NCBI RefSeq assembly: GCF_047948215.1
Contig: NC_134460.1
Coordinates: 151,022,049-151,086,048, forward strand
Direction: 5' to 3'
Length of the DNA stretch: 64,000 bases
Origin: Lycorma delicatula
Taxonomy: Eukaryota > Arthropoda > Insecta > Hemiptera > Fulgoridae
A program made the position numbers and the translations under genes. Under the pieces are notes generated by a model. That model was not told the origin of the DNA. It saw nothing but the letters and a program-made list of their open reading frames with translations, and ran no database searches. How positions within the stretch are numbered: the first letter of the stretch is position 1; each line of letters starts with the position of its first letter. Shown here piece after piece: positions 47,600 through 59,420 of the stretch.

Positions 47600-48060
47600 G
47601 CAACGGTGATAATGCCTACACTAAAATCAAGTATAACATAAATTATAGAAATTTCAACAGAATACTTAAATTATTTGGTTTAAAAACTGCACATATAACT
47701 AATAATAAAATATTTAAATAATACAGATCCATCTAAAGTAATAATTTTAGATAACAAGGCATATATAGCTTAAAATGTGCAAATTGTGAATTAAAATACA
47801 TTGGCAAGACCAATCGGTCATTCTCAATTAGAATACGAGAAAACCTATCAATGGTATAAAAAAAAAGTCAAATAGATAAATGTAATTTTGCTAAGTATAT
47901 TATAAATAACAACCATAATTATAAACCAGATAATTTTGTTAACATTCTTGATTTTTCAAATAATATACACATTACCAATAACTTAGAAAAGTACCATATA
48001 TATATATTTATATCTTAATAACGATTAATTAATAAATGTACAAACAAGATTTGAAAATGA
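47600..48060 (+). pseudogene. PLE GIY-YIG domain remnant (left arm)
   Basis: From 47758 it reads GIYSLKCANCELKYIGKTNR and SFSIRIRENLSMV, the GIY and YIG motifs with the CxxC pair and catalytic Arg of the PLE nuclease. After a stop a second stretch gives NFAKYIINNNHNYKPDNFVN and NNLEKYHI, the domain end. Upstream sequence (YRNFNRILKLFGLKTAH) fits the linker between RT and nuclease. The RT itself was not seen in the arm. Broken by stops. Confidence 0.78.
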
Positions 48061-48275
48061 TAAATTATATAAACAAGTACTAGACAATAACTATAAAGTG
48101 AGCTGACCATACCAGTCATTCCCATTTTACCATTACGGTAGAGACATTCATTATGACAGGACATTAAGTTGACACAATTTTAACACATGACGACCACCTT
48201 TATATATCTTACACACTTTATATAACAATTCTACTCCTGACGACAAAATTTTAATTAATAAAAAAAAAAAATTAA

Positions 48276-48313
48276 GTTCCTGAAGATGAATTCGTTTCCG
48301 AAAGCGCTAGGAC
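48276..48313 (+). ncRNA. Hammerhead-ribozyme-like motif (left arm)
   Basis: Order of parts: GUUC, CUGAAGA (fits CUGANGA), a weak stem II (GAA/UUC around a UUCGU-like loop, with one U-C mismatch at its base), GAAA, a palindromic GCGC, UA, GGAC. GUUC and GGAC pair as stem I (one G-U), and AGCGCU can form only a minimal stem III. PLEs are known to carry type I hammerheads with very short stem III that may act as dimers, which is the form seen here. Activity is untested. Confidence 0.62.
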
Positions 48314-48571
48314 ACATTAAAATATTGTTGGTAAGTGGGTTTTACATTTTAATTATTTATTTTTCTATTTCTTTAGTAATTTTATTTACGAACAAAATAT
48401 TTATTAATATAATACAAGATTGTCATTTCTAATTTGTTCCATTAACTTTTAAACAAATAAAGGCAAATGTATACCTCACATGTTATAAGTCTCATTTATA
48501 TTGAAGAAGAGAAAAATGTTATTTTGCACAAGATGGCATCAAATGATCCATTATATTTGAAGTTTTAAAAT

Positions 48572-49132
48572 CGTTATGTATAAAAAGCAGCAAAACTGCT
48601 CATTTTGCCAAATAAAGCTAAGTATCTTTCATATAGTACATAATTTGGAAGTATATTCTATATTCGTAATGATTGTAGAGATGTTGATTAATCTTGGATT
48701 ATGCTTTCAATTCGAATGCAAATAAGGAATTCCTTGTATTTATTTACCAGAGTAAGCAGAGTGATGGCCTATGTAACATTACTGAAAAAAAATAAAATGT
48801 ATAATTTACCTTAAGCAAATTAATTAACTAATGTTACCAATAATGGTGAAAAAATCATAACAGTACTTCATTATCTGAAAAGAACCAAACATTAAAAATT
48901 GTCATAATTATTAAAACAATAATTAATGCTTATCACTGTTTATAACATATATGACATTAACTTTAATTTACTTATGGACCATATCACCCATTAAGTGAGA
49001 TTAATGGCAAATTATAAAATAAACTTCTAATCAGGCTATAACAGTGTCAATTTATTACCTGTTTTTTCATTCATTCTTATTCAAAATTTCCTTTAACTTG
49101 ATGATTAAATTACACTTAATTGATAAATTACA
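48572..49132. other. Central spacer of the palindrome
   Basis: 561 bp unique DNA between the arms, AT-rich, with no frame, repeat or element recognised. Confidence 0.6.
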
Positions 49133-49389
49133 TTTTTAAACTTCAAATATAATGGATCATTTGATGCCATCTTGTGCAAAATAACATTTTTCTCTTCTTC
49201 AATATAAATGAGACTTATAACATGTGAGGTATACATTTGCCTTTATTTGTTTAAAAGTTAATGGAACAAATTAGAAATGACAATCTTGTATTATATTAAT
49301 AAATATTTTGTTCGTAAATAAAATTACTAAAGAAATAGAAAAATAAATAATTAAAATGTAAAACCCACTTACCAACAATATTTTAATGT

Positions 49390-49427
49390 GTCCTAGCGCT
49401 TTCGGAAACGAATTCATCTTCAGGAAC
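49390..49427 (-). ncRNA. Hammerhead-ribozyme-like motif (right arm)
   Basis: Minus-strand copy of the motif at 48276-48313, with the same 38 bases: GUUC, CUGAAGA, GAAA, GCGC, UA, GGAC in order. Conservation here reflects the palindrome and is not independent evidence. Confidence 0.6.
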
Positions 49428-49639
49428 TTAATTTTTTTTTTTATTAATTAAAATTTTGTCGTCAGGAGTAGAATTGTTATATAAAGTGTGTAAGATATAT
49501 AAAGGTGGTCGTCATGTGTTAAAATTGTGTCAACTTAATGTCCTGTCATAATGAATGTCTCTACCGTAACGGTAAAATGGGAATGACTGGTATGGTCAGC
49601 TCACTTTATAGTTATTGTCTAGTACTTGTTTATATAATT

Positions 49640-50110
49640 TATCATTTTCAAATCTTGTTTGTACATTTATTAATTAATCGTTATTAAGATATAAATATAT
49701 ATATATATATGGTACTTTTCTAAGTTATTGGTAATGTGTATATTATTTGAAAAATCAAGAATGTTAACAAAATTATCTGGTTTATAATTATGGTTGTTAT
49801 TTATAATATACTTAGCAAAATTACATTTATCTATTTGACTTTTTTTTTATACCATTGATATGTTTTCTCGTATTCTAATTGAGAATGACCGATTGGTCTT
49901 GCCAATGTATTTTAATTCACAATTTGCACATTTTAAGCTATATATGCCTTGTTATCTAAAATTATTACTTTAGATGGATCTGTATTATTTAAATATTTTA
50001 TTATTAGTTATATGTGCAGTTTTTAAACCAAATAATTTAAGTATTCTGTTGAAATTTCTATAATTTATGTTATACTTGATTTTAGTGTAGGCATTATCAC
50101 CGTTGCTTTT
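49640..50110 (-). pseudogene. PLE GIY-YIG domain remnant (right arm)
   Basis: Mirror copy of the left-arm remnant; GIYSLKC starts at 49948 on the minus strand and runs to KTNRSFSIRIREN. Same stops as the left arm, so the domain was already broken before the arms were duplicated, or the arms have been kept alike by gene conversion. Confidence 0.76.
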
Positions 50111-51213
50111 GTTTAATTTTATGTTATCTTTTATGAAAATTTTGTATTTTATTATGTAATTTATCTATTAAATTACATAATTATAATTAAAAACTGCATA
50201 CTAATTGAATGAAAAACTAATGTTTTATTGGTTGTTTTTTTGTTTTTTTTTAACAAAAAATGTCTAATGAGTTTCTTTGTATAAAAAATTTTGTGTTGTT
50301 GGCATTTCTTAGTTGCTAAACCTGTGGCAACCAATGCCTGTTTGGAAAGCAGTAGTGTGTTGATAAGAAAAAAAGGGGAAAGATTTCACACTTTCCATGA
50401 TCAGTACTAAATTGTGAAATGTATTAAAATTATTATAAGAAAGCCATGTTTACTAATTACATCTGCAGTTTCTGGTATTACTTAATACTGTAGAAGATTT
50501 ATTTGTTTATATCTTGCTTCTCTATGCAGTTTATTCATTAGTTTGTGAAATGTATATACCTGATATGCTATTATTATATTACTCCAGGTCAGAAAAAAGT
50601 TCCAATTACCGTTACATTAGCTTTGCAAACCTTGTAGCTTTTAGTTTTACAGAACTCCCAGCTTACTAGTTAGTTCTACAGAATAAAACTTCTTAAATAA
50701 TTACAGGTTTTTATATTTTTTCCAATTTTGATTAAAAAGTAACTAAAAATATATTTCAGAACAGTGGTAGTGGCTTCAGAATAGTTTGTTACAGGGGATA
50801 CTCCATAATTTTGATTGTTCAAAGGAAATATTTTTACATAATTTTCTCATCTACTGTTTATAATATATATTTTTCATGAAATTTCTGAGAAACAAAAAAT
50901 CTATTACTTGAAAAAAAAACACAATATTTGATTAATAAAAAAACCGTTCTCTTTTTTTACTATGTCTAAAATGGGATAGAAGTGTTGTTACTACTAGAAT
51001 TGTTTAAAATAGGGGAAATCCCCTCTTTTATTAGGGGCAATTTGGAATGTTACCAACCATATTTGAAAAGTATCATTAAATTATTAAAAAAAATTATAAA
51101 TTGATTTTTGTTTTTAATTTATTTTAATTTCATAAACTGCAGCCTTAAACTATTTTATATAGTTTCCAACTTTCACAGATGCATTTATGGAAACCGGGTA
51201 CCGATTTTTGAAT

Positions 51214-51246
51214 GTACCAGAGAGAACAAAATGTTCTCTCTGGTAC
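51214..51246. repeat. Hairpin at palindrome edge
   Basis: gtaccagagagaaca, loop aaa, and its perfect reverse complement. It starts one base after the right arm ends; there is no counterpart at the left arm's outer edge. Confidence 0.88.
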
Positions 51247-54200
51247 TTTACTGTTAAATACACAGTATTAAATAAAATTTGTTACAAATTCTATAATGTA
51301 TTATTTAAGGTTATATGCACATATTTTTTGGGGTAAATGTTATATACATTTCATATTTTTACAGTTCACCTACACATACTATTTTTGAATCGTTGGATAT
51401 TTAAGAGACATAATTGCAATGCACATAAAATTTTTATTTCTCTACTTTACTTATTTTATAATTTCAGTTTTTAATTTTAAGTAAACATGATTGTTAATTT
51501 TAATCACAAGGTTGGTTTGTAAAGGTTTGGGATGCAATAAATTATAAATTACATCAACTGAAAAAGTTTATAATTTATTATAAATGCACAATTACAACAT
51601 TTTAAGCTGTTGAAAACTAATTTTATTTTTTTGTCATTAGGGTAGATTCTAAGGGTTGCAATATTGTAACACATCATAAATTATGTGTCAGAATATGGAA
51701 AAATGTTTATTCTACACATTTAAATGACTTTGAGCTACAAAACACACTTATAATTTTAACAATTTTTTTTCATAAGTGGTTGTTATTAAGAGTTGAAATG
51801 TTGCAATAAATTATAAATTATATTATAAACAGTAAAGGGATTTTAATTCATTATAAATGCACCAATAAATATGTTGATTAGTTGAAGTTTGAATAAGTAG
51901 ATGAATCCATATTGAGTTTATGTAGTATTTATTAATTTGTAGAATACATTTTTGATTAGATATATCTGGTAGTCTTGTTTGTTGTAATTTGATTTCAGTT
52001 TAGTAATAACACATTGAATATTAATAATATAGAGTACTTGAAGTATATTGAATCTTAATGAACGTAAACGAATGATTGAATAACTAAATGCATTGTATGT
52101 TACCGACCCACTACACCATCTTGCAACGTGTCCACACTCCGAATGTGTAACAAAGAAGTGCACGTGTCTGGTCAGCCATAGCGGCGTGAAATGTAACTAT
52201 AACAACAAGCTACCATTACAATATTTGAATAAAAAAAATATTTAATATGATCATGAAGACAGACTTCTCTTACAAAAATCAGGAAAAACTTTATTTAATT
52301 GTAACATTTTTACAGTATATGTGGTTTACAGCCGTAGGTAATATATATTACTATAATATTTTTCCAGTGTACTTTCCTTTACTATGTCTGCAGTCTGGTA
52401 ACTACCTCATATTATGAAACACAAGTTACAACAAGATTTTCTATGCATACATATACGAATTAATAAACAGTATTTAATAACGAATATTCATAACAGATTG
52501 CTATGCCTCAATACAATTAAAATATTCACATGTAAATAAAAAAACTTCAAAAATTATTTTTAAAAAACCACTCCATGCAATGTTCAGATAAACAACTGAA
52601 ATGAATGATGTTTAAATATATCAGGATCTACAAATATTAATACTTACAACATTAAAAATAATTACTTAATGAATAATAACAACAAAAACATGCATGACTG
52701 TTGCTGGTCAGCATAGTTATTACTAACCATTCAAATTAAATCGACTTACTATTTGGCAACCATATAAAAAATTGAATATTTCACACTTAAAAATTATACT
52801 TTTACTTTATAAACTACATGCAAACATTTTTTTCTTTATATTAAAACAGACAAGCAATTTCAATAAATGGACCTAATCAGTCAAGTTAAAAAAAAAGTTA
52901 ACTATAGTATTTTTCCAAGATGAAGAAATTTGAGATGAGAAATAAAATTAAGAGAAAGATATGATACTTAAAACAATCCGTTCATTCAATGATGAGATCT
53001 ACTTCTACATCCTGAGACCAAAAGCAGAGGTTTCCCTATTTTACATAATTTTAATGACCTCAATAACGATTAAATCATATTTGCAAGTAATTTCACCAAA
53101 TTATCTCTATATTTTAAGTTTTTAAATATGAAAATTAACCTTCATTTTTGCACCACTAAAAATGACTTGATTGCAATATTTTACTTAAAATGTTCTTAAA
53201 ATTTTGATAACGTAATTTTGCAACATTTGTTGCCAGAAATAGAACAGTAAATTAAAAATAAATAATAGAAACAAGAACAGTAACAATTCTCTGGAACAAA
53301 ATTTGATTTTATTCTGATAATTGAAAAATAGATAATAGTTTGCAGCCATAGATAATAGATATCACTGCATATGTCTGTTAGCTATTAAACTACACAATTT
53401 TAAAACTTCTTTGCTTCTTCCGCAGAGAAAACACTATAATCTTAAAATACATTTTGAAATGTAGTTGTATATATTATAGAATGACCTTACTATTGTAATT
53501 TTAGTAAATCAGATTAATAAATCACTACAATTATAATTATTAATAACTATTTTAAAACCAAGGTCCTAATTTTTTTTTTCAAATTAGTTCTTTATATTCA
53601 TAAGAAATAATTATAGAAAAATTATATATAAAAAGAAAACTGAGGTAAAGTAAAAAAATAAATCTTGCTTATTAAGTAAAATAATCATTTTAACATGTAA
53701 TATTGTCTTTTAAAACTAATCTGTATTTTTTAATTACAGAATGAATAATCACTTTATCACATAAGTAACATTTTCCAAGGATTTAAACTGCTTCAAAATC
53801 ATTAAATTAAATACTTTTACAGTTTCAAGCACAGAAATCCAAATAGAAGACTACTTTAGTTAATCTGACCGCTATTAATTTTTTTTATTTAAAAATTTAT
53901 TCATCAGTCTTTTTTCAAAATTAGCTGGAAACTGCACTTCCATAAGATCTTTTCAGAGGTAACTGTACAGCTTCTTCAGTGGAATTAAAAATTAGTAGTT
54001 GTTAATAGTTCTCTAGAATTGATTATAAAATGCATTTTATAAATAGTTGAATAATAAAAAAACCTTTCTAAAAGAAAAAACTGTCAGAACTCTTGCTAAT
54101 ATTCCTAAAAAGTTCAATAAATAAATAAATAAACCAACAATCTTTTATTTTGATCAATATATAATGATACATTATACAGATCACTTCATTATAATACAGA

Positions 54201-54314
54201 TAATAAATATAAAAACATACATTATAAATAAAAAATAAATATGATTAAAATCCAGTTTATTACCTAAATATAAACTCATGAAATAATGTTACTGTAAATA
54301 TATTAAACATGAAT
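51247..54314. other. AT-rich DNA, no gene seen
   Basis: 3 kb of AT-rich sequence with repeated words such as aataaattataaattacat near 51540-51850. No ASCC3 N-terminal exon, element or RNA gene recognised. Confidence 0.5.
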
Positions 54315-57300
54315 CCTCCTCTATGAATCATGAGACCTTGCCGTTGGTGAGGGGGCTTGAGTGCTCAGGGATACAGAGTAGCTGGACCGAAGGTGCAACC
54401 ATATCGGAGAGGTATCTGTTGAGAGCCAGACTAAGGAATGATTCCTGAAAGAGGGCAGCAGCTCTTTCAGTAGTTGTTAGGGGCGTGAGTCACAATGACT
54501 TAAACGGCCGTATCAACATCACTCAGTCCTCTTGAGTACTGCGCAGCTGAAAGCAATGGAAAACTACAGCTGCTTTTTTTCCAAGAAAATGTGGCTCTCT
54601 GCATTTTCACATAGCAATAATGGAGGTGCCTTCCTTGGTAAAATAGTACCCCGTTCGGATCTCCGGGTGGGGACTACTAAGGAAGGGGTCACCAGAAAAT
54701 TAAAAAATAACATTCTACGAGTCGGAGCGTGGAATGTTAGAAGCTTGAAAAAGGTTGGTAGGCTAGAAAATTTAAAAAGGGAAATAGGTAGGACAAATGT
54801 GGATATAGTAGGAATTAGTGAGGTTCGGTGGGAAGAGGAAGGCGACTTTTGGTCAGGTGATTTTAGAGTAATTAACTCAGCGTCAAATAATGGGCAGGCA
54901 GGAGTAGGTTTCGTGATGAACAAGAAGATAGGGAGGAAAGTGGAGTATTTCAAAATGCATAGCGATAGAATCATTGTAATAAGGATAAAATCAAAACCTA
55001 AACCGACAACGATTGTTAACGTCTATATGCCTACAAGCGCCCATGATGATGATGAGGTAGAGTGTGTATACGAAGAGATTGATGAAGCAATTAAACACGT
55101 AAAAGGAGATGAAAATTTAATAATAGTTGGAGATTGGAATGCAAGCATTGGAAAAGGCAAGGAAGGAAATATAGTGGGTGAATACGGGCTGGGCAAAAGG
55201 AATGAAAGAGGGGACCGACTTATAGAATTTTGCACGAAGTATAATTTAGTAATTGCCAACACCCAATTTAAAAATCATAATAGAAGAATATACACTTGGA
55301 AAAAGCCAGGCGATACTGGAAGGTATCAGATAGATTATATCATGGTTAAGCAAAGATTTAGAAATCAACTCGTTGACTGCAAAACTTACCCTGGAGGAGA
55401 CATTGATAGCGACCATAATTTGGTGATAATGAAATGTAGATTGGGGTTTAAAAACCTGAAGAAAAGGTGTCAGATGAATCGGTGGAATTTAGAGAAGCTT
55501 AAGGAAGAGGAGGTAAAGAAGATTTTTGAGGAGGACATCGCAAGAGGTCTGAGTAAAAAAGATAAGGTAGAAAATGTAGAAGAAGAATGGGAGAATGTTA
55601 AAAAGGAAATTCTTAAATCAGCAGAAGCAAACTTAGGCGGAATAAAGAGAACCGGTAGAAAACCTTGGGTTTCAGACGATATATTGCAGCTGATGGATGA
55701 ACGTAGAAAATATAAGAATGCTAGTGATGAAGAAAGTAAAAGGAACTATCGGAAATTAAGAAATGCTATAAACAGGAAGAGCAAACTGTTGAAAGAAGAG
55801 TGGATTAAAGAAAAGTGTTCAGAAGTGGAAAGAGAAATGAACATTGGTAAAATAGACGGAGCATACAGGAAAGTTAAGGAAAATTTTGGGGTACATAAAT
55901 TAAAATCTAATAATGTGTTAAACAAAGATGGTACACCAATATATAATACGAAAGGTAAAGTCGATAGATGGGTGGAATATACTGAAGAGTTATACGGAGG
56001 AAATGAATTAGAAAATGGTGTTATAGAGGAAGAAGAGGAAATTGAGGAGGATGAAATGGGAGAAACAATACTGAGATCTGAATTTAAGAGAGCATTAAAA
56101 GATTTAAATGGCAGAAAGGCTCCTGGAATAGACGGAATACCTGTAGAATTACTGCGCAGTGCAGGTGAGGAAGCAATTGATAGATTATACAAACTGGTGT
56201 GTAATATTTACGAAAATGGGGAATTTCCATGAGACTTCAAAAAAAGTGTTATAGTTATGATACCAAAGAAAGCAGGGGCAGATAAATGTGAAGAATACAG
56301 AACAATTAGTTTAACTAATCATGCATCAAAAATCTTAACTAAAATTTTATACAGAAGAATTGAGAGGAGAGTGGAAGAAGAGTTAGGAGAAGACCAATTT
56401 GGTTTCAGGAAAAATATAGGGACAAGGGAAGCAATTTTAGGCCTCAGATTAATAGTAGAAGGAAGATTAAAGAAAAACAAACCAACATACTTGGCGTTTA
56501 TAGACCTAGAAAAGGCTTTCGATAACGTAGACTGGAATAAAATGTTCAGCATTTTAAAAAAATTAGGGTTCAAATACAGAGATAGAAGAACAATTGCTAA
56601 CATGTACAAGAACCAAACAGCAACAATAACAATTGAAGAACATAAGATAGAAGCCCTAATAAGAAAGGGAGTCCGACAAGGATGTTCCCTATCTCCGTTA
56701 CTTTTTAATCTTTACATGGAACTAGCAGTTAATGATGTTAAAGAACAATTTAGATTCGGAGTAACAGTACAAGGTGAAAAGATAAAGATGCTACGATTTG
56801 CTGATGATATAGTAATTCTAGCCGAGAGTAAAAAGGATTTAGAAGAAACAATGAACGGCATAGATGAAATCCTACGCAAGAACTATCGCGTGAAAATAAA
56901 CAAGAACAAAACAAAAGTAATGAAATGTAGTAGAAATAACAAAGATGGACCGCTGAATGTGAAAATAGGAGGAGAAAAGATTATGGGGGTAGAAGAATTT
57001 TGTTATTTGGGAAGTAAAATTACTAAAGATGGACAAAGCAGGAGCGATATAAACTGCCGAATAGCACAAGCTAAACGAGCCTTCAGTAAGAAATATAATT
57101 TGTTTACATCAAAAATTAATTTAAATGTCAGGAAAAGATTTTTGAAAGTGTATGTTTGGAGTGTCGCTTTATATGGAAGTGAAACTTGGACGATCGGAGT
57201 ATCTGAGAAGAAAAGATTAGAAGCTTTTGAAATATGGTGCTATAGGAGAATGTTAAAAATCAGATGGGTGGATAAAGTGACAAATGAAGAGGTATTGCGG

Positions 57301-57572
57301 CAAATAGACGAAGAAAGAAGCATTTGGAAAAATATAGTTAAAAGAAGAGACAGACTTATAGGCCACATTCTAAGGCATCCTGGAATAGTCGCTTTAATAT
57401 TGGAAGGACAGGTAGAAGGGAAAAATTGTGTAGGCAGGCCACGTTTGGAGTATGTAAAACAAATTTTTGGGGATGTAGGATGTAGAGGGTATACTGAAAT
57501 GAAACGACTAGCACTAGATAGGGAATCTTGGAGAGCTGCATCAAACCAGTCAAATGACTGAAGACAAAAAAA
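54315..57572 (+). mobile_element. RTE-clade non-LTR retrotransposon, copy 2
   Basis: Full-length match to copy 1: same 5' start (cctcctctatgaatcatgag) and same 3' end (gactgaagac plus seven or eight A). Unlike copy 1 no target duplication is visible: the left flank is ttaaacatgaat and the right flank ggcgttcgag. The right end coincides with an abrupt change in base composition. Confidence 0.93.
54532..57561 (+). pseudogene. RTE endonuclease-reverse transcriptase, copy 2
   Basis: Endonuclease blocks GAWNVRSL, VGISEVRW, NVYMPTS, VGDWNAS, YQIDYIMVKQRF and DSDHNLVI lie in the first third, then a charged linker (KEEEVKKIFEED), then RT blocks KAPGIDGIPVELLRS, IPKKAGADKCEEYR, FIDLEKAFDNVDW, RQGCSLSPLLFNLYME, RFADDIVILAES and the thumb ALYGSETWT. 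The C-terminal part ends CRGYTEMKRLALDRESWRAA. A single in-frame stop (TGA at 56230-56232, where copy 1 has a Ser codon) separates the two open stretches 54532-56232 and 56257-57561. Apart from this the frame is open. The likely true start is downstream of the first ATG, near the KIVPRSDLRVG stretch shared with copy 1. Confidence 0.9.
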
Positions 57573-57987
57573 GGCGTTCGAGTTACAGGAGTTTGACTGC
57601 ATTAAGAACAAAATAACGTTACGTTGCAGTAGAAGAAGGATTCGGCGACAAGAAAAATATTTTTCATTTACTTAAACTTGAAATAACGACTGAATTTATG
57701 GCGATCTGTGTTGTCGATTCGTTAGAACTTTTAATCGATGTGACGTTTGTCCTCGCTGTTAGCTTGCCGGTTAAACCGATTACGTCTGTTGGAGGTCTGG
57801 TAATAAATGCTACGTTATATCCATAGCTAATATCGATAACGTTAATTTATAAACTCGTAATTTGTAACTTAAAATGAAAGAAGTAATTACGTCCAGAAAA
57901 AAACAAAATTTGCAATAACGGATACAATTAAACAAAATTTTAACGAAAAAGATAAAAATTAAGAAATTATTAGTAAATAAAGAAACG

Positions 57988-58027
57988 GTAACAATTTTGA
58001 ACGGTACATACCGTTCAAAATTGTTAC
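57988..58027. repeat. Near-perfect palindrome, 19-bp stem and 2-nt loop
   Basis: gtaacaattttgaacggta, then ca, then the exact reverse complement. It lies about 270 bp before the decayed LINE ORF1; function unknown. Confidence 0.88.
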
Positions 58028-58258
58028 AATCTTGAAATCAAGGTATATACTTACAGAGTGGGACAGACGATGGACGTTGTATTCAGATCGTTAGCGGAGT
58101 GTATCGTCATTTTCTCTTGCCGCAATGGACATTAGAGGGAATAATTTTCATGTATTTTTGAAGAATACAAATCTACAGCGGCTGAAAATAAAGTTCAATT
58201 TTTATCGAGACGTTTTTATCGAGTATTAGTTTACTAATACCGTCTTACTTTAATCGCT

Positions 58259-59420
58259 ATGGAAAACTCGTGTAATGTGTGTAATAAAATATTTAACATT
58301 AAAGAAATCATAAAACGCTTCGTTTGCCGATCGTACTTCCATCCTACGCACACAAAACTCGGATCTCTTGAAAACTTTCGTAAACCGAGATCGCGTAAGA
58401 CCTCGAAATGTGATACATGAGCGAAAGGTTCCGGGTCGAAAGTTTGAGACGAAGAAAAAAATCTAGAATATATTGTATACTCGGTAAAAGAAACTATAAT
58501 GAAACTTATTAACGGCAGATTTAATGAAATTAATGTAAAAATAACTCGGGTTATTAGAACAGTTGAGAATTTGAAAAGTCTTGATATTCTCAAGACTTCT
58601 AGCGTCTACTCGGACGAGGTATTTTTTCATTAGTTGATCCAGGGGGCTTACCTGGATCAACTTAAAACTGACAATGAAACATTTATAAAGGAATGCTCAT
58701 CTCTAAGAATTGAAAACGTGAAATATCACCCTGATTTAAGTGATCTACAACATTACTCACGAATCGACAACCTAGAAACGAATGGGGTTCCGGAAACACA
58801 AAACTAAGAGGTCTATAGAGTTTTAGAGAACGTGGCCAAGGCGATAAAGATACTGTTCAGCAGCGATGAAGTATCGATAGCCCATAGAATACAGACATGA
58901 AAAGGTAAAATTAAGCGTGTTATATATATGCAGGAATATTCACGTATCGTGCAGGAATATGTGGAATATTCACGTACAGTATCTAACATCGAGAATAAAA
59001 TATCTTATTCGTATTTTTAAAAAATAAACAAAATTAAAGATCTGGAAATAATCAGAATTATATATTTCGCATAAGCTCATTCGCTTTTTCAATGCGGAAT
59101 CGAGATACGGAGAGGAACACACGATACCAATCTTTATAAAATATTTATACTCCAGAAATATTTATAATTAGAGCAGCTATTGGTAGACCGAGGTTATATC
59201 CCGGTACACGCTTATTTTAAGAATTTAATGTACCTACTTTGAGACAAATATATGTCAAGAAAGTAATACTAAACTTAACAAATATAAAAATTAATTTGAA
59301 TTTAAAAATACACCGTACAATACTCGTTCGGCAGGGAAAAATGCTTATACCGCATTCTTTTCAAAATTAATCGTTTTAAACGTCAATTTCTGTATTACGC
59401 CAGTGTATTTTCTAACAAAG
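58259..59420 (+). pseudogene. LINE ORF1 remnant (PHD finger plus FP-like C-terminal domain)
   Basis: The first frame reads MENSCNVCNKIFNIKEIIKR, FVCRSYFHPTHTKLGSLENF: a PHD-type zinc finger with its CxxC and SFH-C pattern, partly lost. Further on come EYIVYSVKETIMKLINGR (coiled coil), HYSRIDNLETNGVPETQN and EVYRVLENVAKAIKI, SDEVSIAHRIQT, and late IPVHAYFKNL and VRQGKMLIPHSF. This domain order is that of ORF1 proteins of some Jockey/CR1-type LINEs whose C-terminal part resembles the baculovirus FP protein. Several stops; the RT part is not present downstream. Confidence 0.6.

Larger units (their letters stand above)
46496..48571 (+). mobile_element. Left arm of 4.7-kb palindrome, carrying a PLE 3' part
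   Basis: About 2,076 bp, nearly identical to the reverse complement of 49133-51213. The outer end begins attcaaaaatcggtacccgg. The outer kilobase is non-coding; the inner half carries PLE coding remnants (47600-48060), a hammerhead-like motif (48276-48313) and, directly after it, a possible short intron (gtaagtggg ... ctttag, about 48331-48382). Arms differ by small indels and a poly-A length change. Confidence 0.93.
49133..51213 (-). mobile_element. Right arm of 4.7-kb palindrome, carrying a PLE 3' part
   Basis: About 2,081 bp, reverse complement of 46496-48571. Both PLE parts therefore point towards the centre (tail to tail). A TA run near 49697 is longer than in the left arm, and the A/T homopolymer near 50240 is interrupted by a G. 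The outer end at 51213 abuts a perfect 15-bp hairpin. Confidence 0.93.

Noticed and set aside
58234..58660. Minus-strand open frames of 119 and 65 residues
   Set aside because: The plus strand of the same stretch carries the recognisable PHD/FP-like LINE ORF1 sequence; the minus frames match nothing known to me.
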